Of a DNA stretch of 64,000 nucleotides, positions 44,637-53,807 are shown in pieces. The stretch's first letter is position 1; the number at the start of each line of letters is the position of its first letter. Position numbers and translations under genes: made by a program. Where the stretch lies: positions 1-64,000 of the forward strand of contig JAUIIL010000001.1 in assembly GCA_030431635.1 (NCBI GenBank), written 5' to 3'. The stretch is from Bacteriovoracia bacterium (GTDB taxonomy: Bacteria; Bdellovibrionota; Bacteriovoracia; Bacteriovoracales; Bacteriovoracaceae). Under the pieces are notes generated by a model that did no database searches, was not told the origin of the DNA, and worked only from the letters and a program-made list of their open reading frames with translations.

Positions 44637-45473
44637 TCAGAATAATCGTCCAGAGAGCCATATGTTGATATTAGAATTTTTTAATGAGAAATTACTTGCT
44701 CGAAAAGAAGTAAGCATAGGTTCAATTGTTAAAAACGAATTGATTTTAAAAGTAAGCAAAAAATTAAGGGATTCGTCTTTTTCAAATTCCCACTGATAAG
44801 AGTTATTCACCTCTGCATTGATTTGATAGAAAATAGTTGCAATCGTGTTGTCAGAGAGCGCGTAATTCACTTGAGGTGCAAAAAAGTAAGCAATTCTTGC
44901 ATCATCAACTGAAGTTGCTTCATCGTAGAAAAGAGCCCTTGCCCAAATCCATGAACCTAGACTAAGTCTGGGGTTTATTTGGTATGAAAGAGAGTTAAAT
45001 CCTCCTGGGTTAAATGCAATAGAGTCGTCTCTATCGTCTTTTCCTCTTAAAGAAGGAATGTGAGTATTGAGTCCTCCGCCAAAACTAAATTTTTCATTCT
45101 TGTACCAAGTTGAAACAACCCCAAAAACGGGAGAATTCATTTCTATATTTTCTCCACTGGGATCATTATGGTTGATTGTGAAACGTGGGTTAAAAACAAA
45201 GCGTGATTTTTCAGATAGGTCCCACTGAAAACTGACTTGATTCCATGTTGATAAGGAGTTCTCATCAATTTCGCCTTCCTCATCAACCGGATCGGATAAA
45301 TCTCCCACTGACGGACCAGTAAAAATACTGAAATAGTTAATTTGCTTTGGTTTTAGCTTTTTTAATAAATCACTTGTTGGTTGTTGTTGATAAAATAGAT
45401 TTTTTTCAAAAGATGAATCTTGAGCGCTGGCGCACAGAGTTAATAAAAGAAAAACAGCTAAAAAAAACGTCAT
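44637..45473 (-). CDS. Outer-membrane beta-barrel candidate
   Basis: 278 residues. Signal MTFFLAVFLLLTLCASA then QDSSFEKNLFYQQQ. The mature part alternates hydrophobic and polar residues in many short strands (FSFGGGLNTHIPS, LSLGSWIWARALF, IATIFYQINAEV) and ends in a terminal Phe (SGRLF), the usual C-terminal signal of barrel proteins. No Cys in the mature part. Probably a pore or surface barrel; substrate unknown. Confidence 0.65.
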   Translation of the reverse strand: MTFFLAVFLLLTLCASAQDSSFEKNLFYQQQPTSDLLKKLKPKQINYFSIFTGPSVGDLSDPVDEEGEIDENSLSTWNQVSFQWDLSEKSRFVFNPRFTINHNDPSGENIEMNSPVFGVVSTWYKNEKFSFGGGLNTHIPSLRGKDDRDDSIAFNPGGFNSLSYQINPRLSLGSWIWARALFYDEATSVDDARIAYFFAPQVNYALSDNTIATIFYQINAEVNNSYQWEFEKDESLNFLLTFKINSFLTIEPMLTSFRASNFSLKNSNINIWLSGRLF

Positions 45474-45588
45474 CCCCTCCTCCAGAGCTTCCCGGTGTCT
45501 TTAAAAAGCTAGATGAAAATGCGCTATTAATAAAATTGAATAAAACGATGAATTAAATTGATAAAAGTGATTAATAGTTATGAGATAA

Positions 45589-45597
45589 TGTGATAAT
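45589..45597 (+). promoter_or_regulatory. Extended -10 element before the ABC operon
   Basis: TG-T-GATAAT is an extended -10 element ending 8 bases before the ATG at 45606. No Shine-Dalgarno sequence is visible, so the transcript would have at most 1-2 leader bases. Confidence 0.5.
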
Positions 45598-45605
45598 TTT
45601 TAATA

Positions 45606-47294
45606 ATGAATGAAACACAACGACCTTCCTACGAAGAGATCTTTAAAAAACTTATTTTTGTTTTAAGACCAGAGAGTTCTTTTTATTTTATTTCTATTAT
45701 TTATGGGTTGGGAGTTAGTATCCTCACACTTGCTATTCCGATTTCTGTTCAGTCTTTAGTTACGACAGTAACTTTTGGAACGCTAATCCAACCTCTCGTG
45801 GTTTTAAGTTTTATCCTGTTGTCTCTTTTGTTATTCTCCGGTGCTCTTAATGCTCTGCAAACTCTTATTATTGAATATTTTGAAAGGCATTTATATGCCA
45901 GAGTCTCTTCAGATATCTCTATAGGTATTTTAAACGTTCACTTTCGAAATTTCATGAACCAAAAAGATGGACTTCTCGTCAATAGATACTTTGATGTAAT
46001 TAGTATACAAAAAGCTGTTACAAAACTTCTCGTTGATGGAACGTCAATTGTATTACAGACTTTAGCTGGTTTAGTTTTACTAGCTTTTTATCATCCTTAT
46101 TTTTTAATCTTTGATTTAATTCTTGTCATTTCAATTTGGTTTGTTTGGAGTCTTTTTGCTCAAAAAGCTTTCGCTACTTCAGTCTATGAGTCTAAAGCAA
46201 AATATAAGATGGCCAACTGGTTAGAAGAACTGGCAAGAGAGAACCTCTTTTTTAAAACTCAATCTCGAAAAGAAATGGGAATAAAGAAATCTGATAAGTT
46301 AATTCATAACTATTTAGCAAAAAGAAAAATACATTTTAAGCAAGTGTTTTCTCAAACATTATTATTACTGGCCATTTATGCTGTGATGAGTGCTTTGATT
46401 TTAGGTTTAGGTGGGTACTTGGTCATGAATGGAGAGTTAACTCTTGGGCAACTAGTTGCAGCGGAACTAGTTGTGACAGTTATACTTGCTAGTTTCAGTA
46501 AGGCAGGTCGCTACCTTGAGTCTTTATATGATTTATACGCCTCAATTGACAAGGTAATGGTTTTTTACGAATTATCATCAGATGAAAAAATTGGACAAGA
46601 GCCCTGTGAAGTTGAATGTCATGATCTTATTTTTAAGCAAGCAGCCTCCAAGTTTGGTCAGTCTCGCTTCGAGTTTAATTACCATTTCAAGCAAGGATAT
46701 TTTTACTACATCAGTTCTAAGTTCTTTTCGGCCAAACAAGTTTTTTTAGAATATATTCAATGTTTGCGCTATTGTGAGGAGGGCGAAATTAGTTACGGCG
46801 GAGTTAACTTAAGGGACTTTTGTCCATTGAAAATAAGAGAGGAAATTTACTGTTTATTGAAACCAGTGATTCTTGATGGAACGATAAGAGAAAACCTAAA
46901 CTTAGGTAAAGAGTTTGATGGTTCCCAAATTAATAAAGCACTAGAGATTGTGGATCTTAATGAAACTATTAATGTCTTTAGTAATGGAGTTGATACTTAC
47001 TTAAACCAATCAGGCTACCCTCTGTGGCCTTCTCAGCTTATCCGTTTAGAAGTTGCAAGAGCTATTTTACACAATCCTAAATTCTTAGTCTTAAATGAGG
47101 TATTTGATCAAATAGGAAAAACAAGAAAAGAGAGAATTTTAAAACATTTTAGAGAAAAGAATATTACGCTACTTTATTTTTCAAATGATAGTAACGTAAG
47201 TGACATATTTGATGATTATCTCATCATTGAAAGAGATAAGATCCAAAAAGTAGATTCTTTAGAAAATTTAAGGAAAATGAATGAGTCAAATTGA
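45606..47294 (+). CDS. ABC exporter-like protein with degenerate nucleotide-binding domain
   Basis: 562 residues. The N-terminal 310 hold about six membrane segments of ABC exporter type (LGQLVAAELVV near the end of the domain). The rest aligns with a nucleotide-binding domain, but every key motif is altered: Walker A position ISSKFFSAKQ (369-378) has no GxGKS/T, the Q-loop region reads LLKPVILDGTIREN, the signature is LWPSQ (473-477) in place of LSGGQ, Walker B is VLNEV (Asp to Asn 497, E498 kept), and the switch His is absent (LLYFSND). The DGTIREN block is retained. It is coupled to HlyD and TolC genes. It cannot be a normal ATPase alone; it may need an active partner or use another energy source. 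Confidence 0.75.
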   Translation: MNETQRPSYEEIFKKLIFVLRPESSFYFISIIYGLGVSILTLAIPISVQSLVTTVTFGTLIQPLVVLSFILLSLLLFSGALNALQTLIIEYFERHLYARVSSDISIGILNVHFRNFMNQKDGLLVNRYFDVISIQKAVTKLLVDGTSIVLQTLAGLVLLAFYHPYFLIFDLILVISIWFVWSLFAQKAFATSVYESKAKYKMANWLEELARENLFFKTQSRKEMGIKKSDKLIHNYLAKRKIHFKQVFSQTLLLLAIYAVMSALILGLGGYLVMNGELTLGQLVAAELVVTVILASFSKAGRYLESLYDLYASIDKVMVFYELSSDEKIGQEPCEVECHDLIFKQAASKFGQSRFEFNYHFKQGYFYYISSKFFSAKQVFLEYIQCLRYCEEGEISYGGVNLRDFCPLKIREEIYCLLKPVILDGTIRENLNLGKEFDGSQINKALEIVDLNETINVFSNGVDTYLNQSGYPLWPSQLIRLEVARAILHNPKFLVLNEVFDQIGKTRKERILKHFREKNITLLYFSNDSNVSDIFDDYLIIERDKIQKVDSLENLRKMNESN

Positions 47295-48366
47295 TAGGGA
47301 TGATTCAAGTTTTTTTTCATCAAGAAATGAGAATCCTCCTCCTAGTTGGATGGAGTTATTAGCAAAGCTCATTTTAAGTTTTGCTATTTTTATTTCTTTA
47401 CTACTTTGTTTAGTGCCTTGGCAGCAGACATCTCAAGGTAGTGGGAAAATTATGGCCCTCGATCCTAATGACCGAGTTCAAAATATTAATTCAACAGTTC
47501 CTGGCTTGATATCTAAGTGGTTTGTCCAGGAAGGCTCAAAACTACAAAAGGGAGACCCTATTGTTGAGGTTGTAGATAACGACCCTCAGTTTGTTGAAAG
47601 ACTTAAAATTGAAAGAGATGCTATTTTAAAAAAATATGAAGCTGCTAAGTCAGCGACCGAGACTTCACTTATTAATCTTGAGAGGCAAAAAGAGTTATTT
47701 GAACAAGGATTGAGTGCGAGAACTAAATACGAAAAAGCTAAGATTGATTATAAAAAACTTCTCTCGTCAGAGGCAACTGCGGCAGCTAATTTAGCAAAAG
47801 CCGAAGTTAGATTTTCAAGACAACAAACTCAACTCATTACAGCTCCACGAGAAGGGACAATTTTAAGAGTTTTGCATGGCTCTGGTTCTGTGTTTGTTAA
47901 AGAAGGAGATGTGTTAGCTACTTTTGTCCCTAAAACAATTAAATCTGCGGCGGAAGTCTATATTGATGGAAATGATTTACCTCTTGTTTATCCGGGTCGA
48001 AAAGTTCGCCTCCAATTTGAAGGTTGGCCAGCAGTTCAATTTAGTGGTTGGCCTTCAGTTGCAGTGGGAACTTTTGGAGGCATTGTTAATGTTGTTGATC
48101 CTTCAGCTTCAAAAAATGGCAAATTTAGAGTTCTCATTACTCCGGACCCAATTGAACCATGGCCAGATAATACTTATCTTCGACAGGGAACTAGAGTTTA
48201 TGGATGGATTTTATTAAATACTGTTCGATTAGGATATGAATTATGGAGAAAGTTTAATGGCTTCCCTCCAGCACTTGATGAATCTCCTGAAGAAATCCAA
48301 AATAATAAAAATAGTGGTAAAAAGAAAAAAGAAGAGAAAAAATATAAAGAGATTTATAAAGAATGA
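47281..48366 (+). CDS. HlyD-family membrane fusion protein
   Basis: 361 residues. One N-terminal membrane segment (about 25-43), then a barrel-sandwich region (STVPGLISKWFVQEGSKLQKGDPIVEV), a coiled-coil hairpin (about 105-170) and LITAPREGTILRVL. It should bridge the inner-membrane exporter and the outer-membrane TolC channel. It overlaps the ABC gene by 14 bases and the TolC gene by 4. The last 25 residues are Lys/Asn-rich (NNKNSGKKKKEEKKYKE), an odd tail. Confidence 0.85.
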   Translation: MSQIDRDDSSFFSSRNENPPPSWMELLAKLILSFAIFISLLLCLVPWQQTSQGSGKIMALDPNDRVQNINSTVPGLISKWFVQEGSKLQKGDPIVEVVDNDPQFVERLKIERDAILKKYEAAKSATETSLINLERQKELFEQGLSARTKYEKAKIDYKKLLSSEATAAANLAKAEVRFSRQQTQLITAPREGTILRVLHGSGSVFVKEGDVLATFVPKTIKSAAEVYIDGNDLPLVYPGRKVRLQFEGWPAVQFSGWPSVAVGTFGGIVNVVDPSASKNGKFRVLITPDPIEPWPDNTYLRQGTRVYGWILLNTVRLGYELWRKFNGFPPALDESPEEIQNNKNSGKKKKEEKKYKEIYKE

Positions 48367-49733
48367 GTGTTTTAATTCTATTTTTATTTTCCTCTTGTCC
48401 CATTTACTCAAAAGAGCTGAGTTTCGATCAAGTTTATTCATCTGTTAAAAAACACTATCCTCAAATTCTTGAAGCCTTAGATAATGTCGAAGAAGCAAAG
48501 ATGAGGGTAAAAGAAGCCTACGGTGCTTTTGATTTGAAACTCAACGCAAAAGCAGATGTAAGGACAAGAGGATACTACGATGGTCGCTCAAGTGATATTA
48601 AATTAGAAAAACCTTTGAGAGTTTTCAACAGTAAAATATATACTGGGCACCGAGTTTCTCGAGGAGAATACCCAGATTATGAAGGGAAAATGGATACCTT
48701 GAGTGATGGAGAAAGTCGACTTGGAGTAAGCCTTTCTCTTTTGCGGGATAGAGATATAGATGAGAAAAGATTTAAGCTTTATAAGAGTAAACTTAAATTA
48801 TCAAGCACAGAGGCCAAGCTTTTAAAGACGAAAATTAAATTGAGGAAACTTGCCGCCATATCCTATTGGGATTGGCAGGCCAAGGGGCAAAGCCTTAAAG
48901 TTTATGAAGAGTTATTAAATATTGCTCGAAAAAGAGACTCTGCGATTAGAAAGAGAATTGCGAAAGGGGATCTCGCCAAAATTTACCAAACTGAAAATAG
49001 GCAATACATAGTCAAACGTGAAAGTCAGGTGATTGAAGCAAAGGCAGATTTCATGGAAGCATCGCTTCTACTTTCTTTATTTTACAGAGATAGTGACGGT
49101 TTTCCCTTACTTATGAATTCGTCAGATCTTCCAGTTTGGAACGAGAAATATAGAGCATTAGAGAAAAAAGAATTAGAGAAAGATTTAGAAAAGCTTACAC
49201 AACTTAGTCCAGAATTAAAGGTAATGAGTAACGAACTTGAAGAGTTTAAGTTAGAGCAAAAAATAGGAGAAAACTCTCTTAGCCCTCAAATTGATATTAG
49301 CTTTGAAATGGCAAAAGATACGGGGGATGGTAGCAAATCCCTTTCTCAAACTGAAAACAGGGCCATGATTCAAATTGAAATTCCCCTTGAAAGGCGTTTA
49401 GGAAGAGGAAAGATAGAGGCAGCGAGAGCAAAGTCTCAAGCCCAAAAAAGGAAAATGAAACTTTTTAAAGAAACAATGAGTACTGAATTAACAATACTTT
49501 TTTATCAAATTAATGCTCTTCAAAAGTTAATTGAGAATACTCAAGAGCAAGTTGATTTGACAACAACCTTACAAAAAGCTGAAACTCAAAAATTCTATCA
49601 AGGAGCAAGTGATTTTTTTGTTGTTAACCTCAGAGAACAAAACTTAATTGATGCAAAAATAAAAAACGTAAAGTCTGTCCTTAAGTATCAAAAGGCTTTG
49701 GCCAAATATAAAGCGTCGATTTTTGAATATTAA
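48363..49733 (+). CDS. TolC-family outer-membrane channel
   Basis: 456 residues with a short signal peptide (MSVLILFLFSSCPIYS). Two repeats of long amphipathic helices are visible (KELSFDQVYSSVKKHYPQ at the start; KLAAISYWDWQAKG; GASDFFVVNLREQNLIDA near the end), typical of TolC family trimers. It forms the exit duct of a tripartite pump with the HlyD and ABC-like proteins. Its 3' end overlaps the convergent decarboxylase gene by 4 bp. Confidence 0.85.
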   Translation: MSVLILFLFSSCPIYSKELSFDQVYSSVKKHYPQILEALDNVEEAKMRVKEAYGAFDLKLNAKADVRTRGYYDGRSSDIKLEKPLRVFNSKIYTGHRVSRGEYPDYEGKMDTLSDGESRLGVSLSLLRDRDIDEKRFKLYKSKLKLSSTEAKLLKTKIKLRKLAAISYWDWQAKGQSLKVYEELLNIARKRDSAIRKRIAKGDLAKIYQTENRQYIVKRESQVIEAKADFMEASLLLSLFYRDSDGFPLLMNSSDLPVWNEKYRALEKKELEKDLEKLTQLSPELKVMSNELEEFKLEQKIGENSLSPQIDISFEMAKDTGDGSKSLSQTENRAMIQIEIPLERRLGRGKIEAARAKSQAQKRKMKLFKETMSTELTILFYQINALQKLIENTQEQVDLTTTLQKAETQKFYQGASDFFVVNLREQNLIDAKIKNVKSVLKYQKALAKYKASIFEY

Positions 49734-51103
49734 AGAGAAAGCAGATAATCAAAGTACTGCTGAATTGTTCTCTGTGTTTTTTGGTTATTGATAAAAATAT
49801 CTCTAAAAAAGATTTTGTCTCCCTCACGAGAGAAGTTGACCATATAACGCCCTTCTTTCACGACTTTATATCTTAGTTCAGAGTTATACTTATTAATATC
49901 AAGATCTTGATTTTTAGGTTTGACTTGATAGCAAAGGTTAAGAAACTCTGGTTCGTAGATGAGTTCGAGGCGAGGATGTTCTTGAACTAGTTTTTTCGCA
50001 AATTGCACTTGCTCAAAATAAGAATCAATTAGCTTTTCAAACCCTTCGTCTCCCATCACTTTCCAAGAAAGCCAAAGTTTAAGAGCATCGTTTCTACGGC
50101 CACATTGAATTGACTCCGGGCCCAAGTCATATTGAGTGTTTTCATATTCATGAAAAATATAACGACTCCCACCACCAGAGTTGGCTTCGTAGAGGGATTT
50201 TTTATGTTTTGTTAAAAAAGCAGAGGCAATAAGAGTGGCTCCCATCATCTTGTGAGCGTCCCACGTGAAAGAATCAACCAGTTCATGTCCTTGAATAAGA
50301 TGCTTATGTTTTTGAGAGAGAAGAACACTTCCGCCCCAAGCTCCATCTACGTGATGCCAAAGATCATACTTTTTTGCTACTTTATCAATCTGAATAATAG
50401 GATCGAAAGCCCCTCTAACAGTTGTTCCTGCAGTTGAAGCCACAAAGTAAGGTGTTTTATTTCCATGTTGTGCCTTGAGAATTTCATGTTCTAAAGATGA
50501 AGGATCCATTTTTCCTTTGATGGCCTTAATCTTAATGAGATTTTCAGAACCTATTCCCAGAAGATTAATCGCTTTAGAAAAAGAGTAGTGGGATTCTTCA
50601 CTAACAAAGGCCACAAGATTTCTTGAATTATTACCAAGAGCTTTGACTTCCGGGAATTTAAATTGCCTGGCCACATGGAGGGCCATTAAATTCGCATTAC
50701 TTCCACCAGTAAGCATAATTCCTTCACCGTCTTCAAAACCAACGAGAGAGGTCATTTTTTTGATGATTTCCCTTTCCATGAGTGTGGCCACAGGAGACAT
50801 CTCAAAGGTGGCCATTGTTGTATTGGTAAAAGCAGTAACTATTTCACCAATGACTCCAATCGGATCGAATCCGGCCCACAATTGATTACTAAATCCAGGA
50901 TGGGCAGTTCTCACAGAGTAGGAGAGGTAGTTCTTAATATGTTTAAGAAGATCTTCATCTTTACTATTAAGGTTGAAATCAATCTTCTTTAAAAGCTCTG
51001 GGCCTGTTTGATAATGAATAACAGGAGTCTCATCATAAAAATGTTCTTTATGATATTCTTTTAGAAGAGTAATACTTTTTCCTAATAGTTCATCGAAATT
51101 CAT
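49730..51103 (-). CDS. PLP-dependent decarboxylase (group II, Gad/Csad/Ddc-like)
   Basis: 457 residues. The PLP lysine is K285 in DSFTWDAHKMMG, preceded by HHVDGAWGGS (Asp/His pair for the cofactor) and followed by GPESIQCGRRNDALKLWLSWK. TSNANLMALHVAR-type (GGSNANLMAL) and STAGTTVRGAFDPI are further family blocks. These enzymes decarboxylate glutamate, aspartate, cysteine sulfinate or aromatic amino acids; the substrate cannot be told from sequence alone. Cytoplasmic. Confidence 0.88.
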   Translation of the reverse strand: MNFDELLGKSITLLKEYHKEHFYDETPVIHYQTGPELLKKIDFNLNSKDEDLLKHIKNYLSYSVRTAHPGFSNQLWAGFDPIGVIGEIVTAFTNTTMATFEMSPVATLMEREIIKKMTSLVGFEDGEGIMLTGGSNANLMALHVARQFKFPEVKALGNNSRNLVAFVSEESHYSFSKAINLLGIGSENLIKIKAIKGKMDPSSLEHEILKAQHGNKTPYFVASTAGTTVRGAFDPIIQIDKVAKKYDLWHHVDGAWGGSVLLSQKHKHLIQGHELVDSFTWDAHKMMGATLIASAFLTKHKKSLYEANSGGGSRYIFHEYENTQYDLGPESIQCGRRNDALKLWLSWKVMGDEGFEKLIDSYFEQVQFAKKLVQEHPRLELIYEPEFLNLCYQVKPKNQDLDINKYNSELRYKVVKEGRYMVNFSREGDKIFFRDIFINNQKTQRTIQQYFDYLLSL

Positions 51104-51150
51104 GGAGCGAATATAGCAAATATAGAAGAAGGCGCAAAGAGGGGAGAAAG

Positions 51151-52497
51151 TTAAATATTTGCTTCTTCTAAGAGGTCGTAATAATTACGGATTCTCTGGA
51201 CATAGGCCACAGGTTCCCATCCTCGGGCATAACCATGAGGGAGGCGTTTAAAATATTGCTTCTTTCCTAAGTTAGGAAGAAACTTCTTTACATCATGCCA
51301 AATTTGAGAATTTTTCTCTTTCCAAACTGTAAGCATTCTTGCATCTCTTAAGTGAAGATACCCAATATTATAGGAAGCGAGGGCCATCCACAGCCTATCA
51401 GGGGAGCGGATATGATGGGGAATTCTTTTGAGAACTTTCTGCAAATAAAGGGCCCCACCAAAAATACTCTCTTTTGGATTCATTCTATTTTTAACACCCA
51501 CTCTTTTGGCCGTATATTTTGTCAGCATCATAAGACCTCTGACTCCAGTGGGGCTTTTGGCCCAAGGATTCCAGTGAGATTCTTGATAACTAACTGCGGC
51601 CAGCAGTTTCCAAGGAATATCGTATTTTGCTGCAGCGGCCATAAAGAGATTTTTGTACTTGGGTAGTCTTGTTTTCATCCTTTGCTTAAAAATTTGAACA
51701 TCGTAGGGATCATAATCATCAGCATAGGTATAATACTTATCAATCAAGGCCCTTAATTCTCCTGATTTTTGAATTTTTTTGAACCACTTCTCCATTTCTC
51801 CTTGAAGAAATTTTTTGCTCTTAGGCAAGGCCCAAGCCAGTTTTTCTTCCGGTCCGATTTGAAGTCTGTTTCTAATGTTGGGGAAAAAGCGCTGGTGAAG
51901 ATTAACGATATGGGAGTTAGAAATAGTACAATCTACTTTCTTATCTTCCACATCTTTTAATAGTTCTTCAGAAAAGATATCGTGCACGACCTTAAAAGGA
52001 ATTTTACTCTTTTGAGTTTTAGCGATTTCTTTGAGTTTATCTTCGTGAGAACTTCCTTTGATAACCGTAATTTTTACTTGAGAAAGATCATCGATAGAAT
52101 TTATTTTTACTTTTCGGTGACAAACTAGCTGTTGGCTAATTTTTTGGTATTCAGGACCAAAAAGAAAACGTTTTGTCCTATTTTTTGTTTTAGTAATCCC
52201 AGCTGCCGCCATGTCAGCTTCACCATTGGCCAAAACTTGCAGTAGTGTTTGAATATCGTCAATGGCCTTAAAAGTGACTTTGACTCCTAAGTAGGCCCCG
52301 AAACTTTTAGCAAGTTCATACTCCATTCCAGCTAGAGAACCATCTCTGTCTTCATAATAAGTTGTAGGGGAATTTTTTGTGAGAACAACAAGTTCACCTT
52401 GTTGCTTAAACTCTTTAAGAGTCTGTGGGCCCAACTGGTTACACGAGAGAACTAGCATTGCTATGAGAAGAATAAAAAAATGAGACCTAAATAACAT
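51151..52497 (-). CDS. mltF: Membrane-bound lytic transglycosylase MltF-like
   Basis: 448 residues. Lipobox LVLSC at the N-terminus, so an envelope lipoprotein. The first half is an SBP_bac_3-type regulatory domain (GELVVLTKNSPTTYYEDRDG, LAGMEYELAKSFGAYLG, GEADMAAAGITKT). The second half is an SLT domain with the catalytic Glu in SYQESHWNP, then GVRGLMMLT and SYNIGYLHLRDA. MltF cleaves peptidoglycan with anhydro-MurNAc formation and is gated by muropeptides. Useful for wall growth or for prey entry and exit. Confidence 0.9.
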   Translation of the reverse strand: MLFRSHFFILLIAMLVLSCNQLGPQTLKEFKQQGELVVLTKNSPTTYYEDRDGSLAGMEYELAKSFGAYLGVKVTFKAIDDIQTLLQVLANGEADMAAAGITKTKNRTKRFLFGPEYQKISQQLVCHRKVKINSIDDLSQVKITVIKGSSHEDKLKEIAKTQKSKIPFKVVHDIFSEELLKDVEDKKVDCTISNSHIVNLHQRFFPNIRNRLQIGPEEKLAWALPKSKKFLQGEMEKWFKKIQKSGELRALIDKYYTYADDYDPYDVQIFKQRMKTRLPKYKNLFMAAAAKYDIPWKLLAAVSYQESHWNPWAKSPTGVRGLMMLTKYTAKRVGVKNRMNPKESIFGGALYLQKVLKRIPHHIRSPDRLWMALASYNIGYLHLRDARMLTVWKEKNSQIWHDVKKFLPNLGKKQYFKRLPHGYARGWEPVAYVQRIRNYYDLLEEANI

Positions 52498-52545
52498 ACT
52501 CTCTTATCGGAATAATGGGGTATTTTTTTAGATGTTAAGTTATTA

Positions 52546-52564
52546 GTGTCTATTTTTTAGACAC
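52546..52564. promoter_or_regulatory. Perfect inverted repeat between divergent genes
   Basis: GTGTCTA and TAGACAC (7-bp arms, TTTTT spacer) lie in the 139-bp gap between mltF and the + gene at 52637. A related GTGTC-A9-GACAC sequence occurs near 32000-32017. It could be an operator or a hairpin; no binding protein is known. Confidence 0.4.
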
Positions 52565-52636
52565 CATGTAATAAACCTCTGCCTACCTAACAAAAAAATC
52601 AAAACAGTGTTAAAATATAAGGACTTAAGGAGCAGT

Positions 52637-53116
52637 ATGAAGTTATTTTTTTTATTTTTAGTTGGTTTGGGACTTCTGCAGTTCAATCAGTATGCTCAAA
52701 AAAGGGCCCAGGAAAACCCTGGTCAAGAAAAAGAGGCTCTTTTCGTTAGACCAGAGATTAATCATCCGATTATTGGAGAGAATTACTTGGGATTGCAGTG
52801 GATCTCTTGGGATAAGTTTGGAACAACAGTAGTGAAGAGAAATGGTGAGGGGGACCTTGAAATTCAGGGCAAGCAAGAGCTTAGAGGGGATTTCATTAAA
52901 ATTGAGGGACTGGTTGAAATTATTAATCAGGATGAGTTTATTGTAAAAGGTAAGATTACAACAAAAGTTGACCATATCAATTCAGATGTTTGTACAAGAG
53001 AGGGGAATCTTCACTTTAAGAAAACGCAAGGGAAGAAGTACTACAGGCTACAAGATAAAAAGAACCCCTGCCACAATGTAACTGATTACATTGATATCTT
53101 TGTTAAGAATTCATAA
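52637..53116 (+). CDS. Small exported protein, unknown
   Basis: 159 residues from ATG 52637, supported by AAGGAG 3-4 bases upstream; the frame from 52607 adds a polar N-terminus without support. Hydrophobic start (MKLFFLFLVGLGLLQF). The middle is sheet-like (LEIQGKQELRG, FIVKGKITTKVDHINSDVC) and contains a Cys pair (DVCTREG, NPCHNVTDYI). No recognised family. Divergent from mltF. Confidence 0.6.
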   Translation: MKLFFLFLVGLGLLQFNQYAQKRAQENPGQEKEALFVRPEINHPIIGENYLGLQWISWDKFGTTVVKRNGEGDLEIQGKQELRGDFIKIEGLVEIINQDEFIVKGKITTKVDHINSDVCTREGNLHFKKTQGKKYYRLQDKKNPCHNVTDYIDIFVKNS

Positions 53117-53178
53117 TTTAAAGTTCTTAGTTTGAGCAGAGTCATGATTTATAATTCCTTATCATTTTACTAGAAAAA

Positions 53179-53201
53179 TTAGGGCGTTATCCCCCCCCTA
53201 A
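53179..53201. repeat. Poly-C (C8) tract in a TTAGGG/CCCTAA hairpin
   Basis: A run of eight C (53191-53198) is unusual in this AT-rich DNA. TTAGGG (53179-53184) can pair with CCCTAA (53196-53201). It lies 36 bases before the ATG at 53234, within the likely promoter region. Confidence 0.5.
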
Positions 53202-53233
53202 ATATTTGAGCATTTTTGACCGATAAGAAAGTA

Positions 53234-53806
53234 ATGAAATTAGTGTCTGTATTCATTCTTATTCTTTGCTCTCTTGGGGTTCGCTCTGAAGAAGTCGGTG
53301 GAAATCCGAGATCTCTGGATGAGCTTTTAGAATACTTTCAAATTACACAAGACTATATTTTCGTGAACAATCCTATAGGAAAAACGGCCATTGATGATTG
53401 CCTATCAAATAATCATCAATGCTCTAAATATGTTTCAAGTAATAAAAAATATTACGAGCTCTCTCAAGATGCTATGAATAACGGCTTCTCTCTTATTCTA
53501 GAAGAAAAAGCAGAAAAGAAATGGGAATTAAAAATTAATCAAAAGGGAGAGTTTGTTGAATTTTATTACGAAGGACTTCGTTTTGAATCCCCTTGTAGGC
53601 AAGCTGGTGGGCAGAGTTTACTTCTAACAACGAAAAGGGTTAAAGAAGGGCAAGAGCTTTGCGAAGACTTATTTGCTTTCATCAAGAGTTTTGAGTCTTA
53701 TTCAACCAATTCAACCAAACTCTACCATGGCCCAAGGGATAACTTTCGCTTGGGACATCCAGAAGATTCAGGCTATAAAGTCAGAAGTACTGTTAACGAG
53801 TATTAA
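53234..53806 (+). CDS. Secreted protein of unknown function
   Basis: 190 residues from ATG 53234 (MKLVSVFILILCSLGVRS, signal peptide); a TTG-start version begins at 53216. The mature part has Cys residues in DDCLSNNHQCSKY, ESPCRQAGG and QELCEDLF that could form two disulfides. No family recognised. Its 3' end abuts the convergent glycosyltransferase gene (1 bp gap). Expression may be affected by the poly-C tract upstream. Confidence 0.6.
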   Translation: MKLVSVFILILCSLGVRSEEVGGNPRSLDELLEYFQITQDYIFVNNPIGKTAIDDCLSNNHQCSKYVSSNKKYYELSQDAMNNGFSLILEEKAEKKWELKINQKGEFVEFYYEGLRFESPCRQAGGQSLLLTTKRVKEGQELCEDLFAFIKSFESYSTNSTKLYHGPRDNFRLGHPEDSGYKVRSTVNEY

Positions 53807-53807
53807 A

